Assembly: GCF_013031355.1 (NCBI RefSeq)
Contig: NZ_WPZO01000011.1
Coordinates: 62,001 to 126,000 of the forward strand
Direction: 5' to 3'
Length of the DNA stretch: 64,000 nucleotides
Source: Ruegeria arenilitoris
Lineage (GTDB): Bacteria; Pseudomonadota; Alphaproteobacteria; Rhodobacterales; Rhodobacteraceae
In this document: in pieces, positions 62,164 through 64,000 of the stretch
Layout: each line of letters opens with the position of its first letter
How positions within the stretch are numbered: position 1 is the stretch's first letter
Notes under the pieces: generated by a model
What the model was told of the DNA's origin: nothing
Seen by the model: the letters and a program-made list of their open reading frames with translations, nothing else
The model's database searches: none
Program-made: the position numbers and the translations under genes

Positions 62164-62181
62164 AGTTGACAGCTGTCAACT
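62164..62181. promoter_or_regulatory. parS-like palindrome, copy 2
   Basis: The second exact copy of AGTTGACAGCTGTCAACT, 56 bases after the repC stop and 25 bases before the end of the convergent orphan parA gene. Confidence 0.8.
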
Positions 62182-62206
62182 GGGCGGCTGATCCCGTTTG
62201 GAACGC

Positions 62207-63598
62207 TTATGACTGATTACTGACTGTTTCCTCGGCGGCCAGTTCGTCACGACGCCATGCACCAAGAAGCAGGCGTTTGAAGCCAGCATAGGTTGCGTCG
62301 AAGGTCGAACGCCCCCGCGCGTAGGCCTCTCTGTTGAAATCCCGGTAATCGGTTTCGTAGATACACGCTGCCTGCTCGTCTGCCTGCCCAATAAGGGGCG
62401 TGAAATCCTGCCGATGGGGGGAAAGCACTGTTCCGAGACTGGTTTGCATGAGGGCGGCAATTTCTGCTTGTTGGCCACTGTCAAAACGAGTGACCACTGC
62501 GCGCACAGCATCCCATTCAAAACTCAGCCCTGCATGTCCCAGCGCCTGAGCGGCGGCATTCTCGGCTTCTTCAATCGAAGCAAAGGTCGTATGCAGCATG
62601 TCAAAAAAACGGCCAGTGGCTTCAAGCTCAAGAAACGACGCGCCTGTGGGCACTAGCAAAATATCGGCAGCAGTCAGCGCATTGATCGTCAGATTCCCCA
62701 GAGAGGGAGGTGTATCCAGCACCACAAGGTCGTATTCCTGCAGCACCCCATCTACTTCCAGTCTGTCCGAGAGCGCATCCCACAGCCTCCAGGCCCGCGT
62801 TTGCGTGCGCCAAATTGGCAGCTGAAACTCGGACCAATACAAATCCAGTTGAGAGCCTATCAGATCGATGTTCGGCCAGTGGGTGTGCTGGACGATGTCT
62901 TGTGTAGTCATCTCAATGGCCTGGGCTACGGTGTCGTCAAGGGGCAGGGGGGCCTCGCCACGATCCAGGCGTGATTGGTTGTCCCGTCGCAAGTGGTCGC
63001 CGTAGTGGCGGGCAATCAGGGGAAAGACGGTTTTCCATTTATCCTCAATCTGCCCTCCGAAGATCGAGGTCATCGATCCCTGACTATCGAGATCAACAAC
63101 CAACACCTTGTAACCATCCAAAGCCGCAGACATCGCCAGATGTGCCGCAGTCGTGGTCTTGCCCACCCCACCCTTGAAATTGGCTACGGTGACCATCTTG
63201 GCGGGCAGGCCGGGCGGGCGGTAGGGCAGGTAATCGCGAAGTCTACTGCCTTCGGCTGCGAAATGAGTCCGCAGGCGCAGCACCTCGTCGAGGGTGAACC
63301 ATTTTGCGCCGCCATCGGTTTCTGTCAGCCCCTGTGGCAACTGAGGATTCTGGCGCAGTACTCGGCGGAAATGGGCAGGAGCAACGGGGATGAGATACTT
63401 GGTGATTTCCCAAGTCGAGAAACGGCGCAGGGTCTTCTGCTCGGTTGCAACGTGTCTGCGGCCTGCAATGATATTCCATCCGTTGCGACATGTTGCTGCG
63501 ATCTTTGCGAGACCTTCTGTATCGATAGGCGCATCCATGTTTGCCAGCGCGTCATCAGGTGAAATGCCTAGATAGGGAACTTGACCATCAATACCCAT
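62207..63598 (-). CDS. parA: second ParA-family partition ATPase without adjacent parB
   Basis: 463 residues from ATG 63598, preceded by GGAGG; 4 extra codons upstream are possible. An N-terminal region of about 130 residues with an HTH-like segment is followed by the Walker box NFKGGVGKTTTAA (140-152), LVVDLDSQGSMTSIFGG and VVLDTPPSLGNLT. It differs from RepA in length and sequence and resembles the ParA of DnaA-like or RepA/RepB-type Roseobacter plasmids. Its 3' side reaches repC within 100 bases and no parB follows, so a partner must lie elsewhere, have been lost, or be RepB. It is divergent from an iteron-bearing origin region. Confidence 0.88.
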   Translation of the reverse strand: MGIDGQVPYLGISPDDALANMDAPIDTEGLAKIAATCRNGWNIIAGRRHVATEQKTLRRFSTWEITKYLIPVAPAHFRRVLRQNPQLPQGLTETDGGAKWFTLDEVLRLRTHFAAEGSRLRDYLPYRPPGLPAKMVTVANFKGGVGKTTTAAHLAMSAALDGYKVLVVDLDSQGSMTSIFGGQIEDKWKTVFPLIARHYGDHLRRDNQSRLDRGEAPLPLDDTVAQAIEMTTQDIVQHTHWPNIDLIGSQLDLYWSEFQLPIWRTQTRAWRLWDALSDRLEVDGVLQEYDLVVLDTPPSLGNLTINALTAADILLVPTGASFLELEATGRFFDMLHTTFASIEEAENAAAQALGHAGLSFEWDAVRAVVTRFDSGQQAEIAALMQTSLGTVLSPHRQDFTPLIGQADEQAACIYETDYRDFNREAYARGRSTFDATYAGFKRLLLGAWRRDELAAEETVSNQS

Positions 63599-63835
63599 CG
63601 ATACCTCCATGTATCACGTTTTTCATAGAGTATCACAAAACACGTAACATGGAATGTATTTCGAACTTTTCCTTCCTTTTTATAAGAAAACAAGGGGATT
63701 TTCTGGCAAATAGTCGTGTTGTTTGCCTTTGGCGCCTGCTTAAGGTGTTAAAATTTGGTTATTATTAGTTACACTGGTAAGTGACATTGATAAGCCTTTG
63801 AAAAAATTATCTTTTTTTGACATTTTGTGATCAAG
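63599..63835. other. AT-rich DNA between orphan parA and iterons
   Basis: The stretch contains no convincing gene and is markedly AT-rich, especially 63640-63830. GTGATAC occurs twice on the minus strand just before the parA start and may be an operator. Together with the iterons and DnaA box it fits an unwinding region of an origin. Confidence 0.5.
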
Positions 63836-63897
63836 ATGACTCTGATCCCCCGATAAAATGACTCTGATCCCCCGAAGGACCGACTCCGATCCCCCGA
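63836..63897 (+). repeat. iterons: three direct repeats with a 22-bp period
   Basis: ATGACTCTGATCCCCCGA occurs at 63836-63853 and 63858-63875. CCGACTCCGATCCCCCGA at 63880-63897 is a third copy with three differences. Starts are exactly 22 bases apart, two helical turns. This is the hallmark of an initiator-binding iteron array. Confidence 0.8.
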
Positions 63898-63932
63898 TCT
63901 GCGAGGGCAAAAGACTATACCTGAACGCAGCC

Positions 63933-63941
63933 TGTGGATAA
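63933..63941 (-). promoter_or_regulatory. DnaA box
   Basis: The minus strand reads TTATCCACA, an exact match to the consensus DnaA-binding 9-mer, 36 bases after the iterons. The combination supports a plasmid origin. Confidence 0.7.
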
Positions 63942-63952
63942 CTTGGGTGTCA

Positions 63953-64000
63953 ATGAAACGACGAATCCATTTCCCGGGGAAACAGAGCAGTGCTTCCCTG
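63953..64000 (+). CDS. possible start of a gene running off the right edge
   Basis: ATG at 63953 opens 16 codons (MKRRIHFPGKQSSASL) to the window end, directly after the iterons and DnaA box and on the strand leading away from parA. That is where a replication initiator gene would be expected. There is no strong ribosome site, and the visible part is too short to assign. Confidence 0.3.
   Translation, partial: MKRRIHFPGKQSSASL

Noticed and set aside
63836..63897. CRISPR array
   Set aside because: Repeats are 18 bp with 4-bp gaps and a 22-bp period, without unique spacers; this is an iteron pattern beside a DnaA box.

Overview
The window looks like part of a plasmid or chromid of a Roseobacter-group alphaproteobacterium. 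The sequence is GC-rich. The right end carries a repABC replication module with a site-specific recombinase beside it. Most of the rest is catabolic islands, each with a divergent LysR, LacI or HTH regulator and a periplasmic-binding-protein transporter or an enzyme operon. I saw no rRNA, tRNA or CRISPR array. These calls rest on reading the sequence and on family knowledge; no database search was run.

Layout. 1-3528 (minus): a non-pyrrolysine MttB-type methyltransferase, an enolase-superfamily enzyme and a dimethylglycine-dehydrogenase-like flavoprotein cut by the left edge (module C), with a divergent LysR gene. 4535-8584: an M81 peptidase, an oligopeptide-type binding protein and a divergent HTH regulator. 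8689-18019 (minus): a tightly coupled operon of MttB homologue, GSA-aminomutase-like aminotransferase, two FAD/GcvT dehydrogenases and a TPP enzyme (module A), with a divergent LysR gene. 19259-24176: acyl-CoA dehydrogenase, class III CoA-transferase, MaoC-type hydratase and CitE-type lyase plus LysR, resembling itaconate/C5-dicarboxylate breakdown to acetyl-CoA and pyruvate. 24550-33427: an alpha-glucoside uptake and hydrolysis locus (aglEFGAK order) with a divergent LacI-type aglR and a GH1 beta-glucosidase; two LacI-type operators sit between. 33468-34106: remains of an IS6-family and an IS5-family element. 34362-46752 (plus): Fe(II)/2OG oxygenase, a complete dipeptide-type ABC transporter, a third MttB homologue and two more FAD/GcvT dehydrogenases (module B), followed by a convergent GlxA-type regulator. 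47816-54347 (minus): three PLP enzymes, an aldehyde dehydrogenase and a D-glutamate-cyclase-like protein, with a divergent LysR. 55846-56739: an aldo/keto reductase. 57058-62107: tyrosine recombinase and repABC. 62207 to the right end: an orphan ParA and an iteron/DnaA-box origin whose initiator presumably lies outside the window.

How the genes fit together. The repeated theme is N-methyl compound breakdown: each of three modules pairs an MttB-superfamily methyltransferase with one or two DMGDH-type dehydrogenases carrying folate-binding GcvT domains. The accessory enzymes differ (racemase/dehydratase, aminotransferase plus TPP enzyme, or oxygenase plus transporter), which suggests three different quaternary or methylated amines as substrates. 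No corrinoid protein or corrinoid reductive activator was found in the window. The most notable structural features are the predicted antisense RNA between repB and repC, whose -35 box lies inside an 18-bp parS-like palindrome, and the second, iteron-type origin beside repABC, which suggests a composite replicon.
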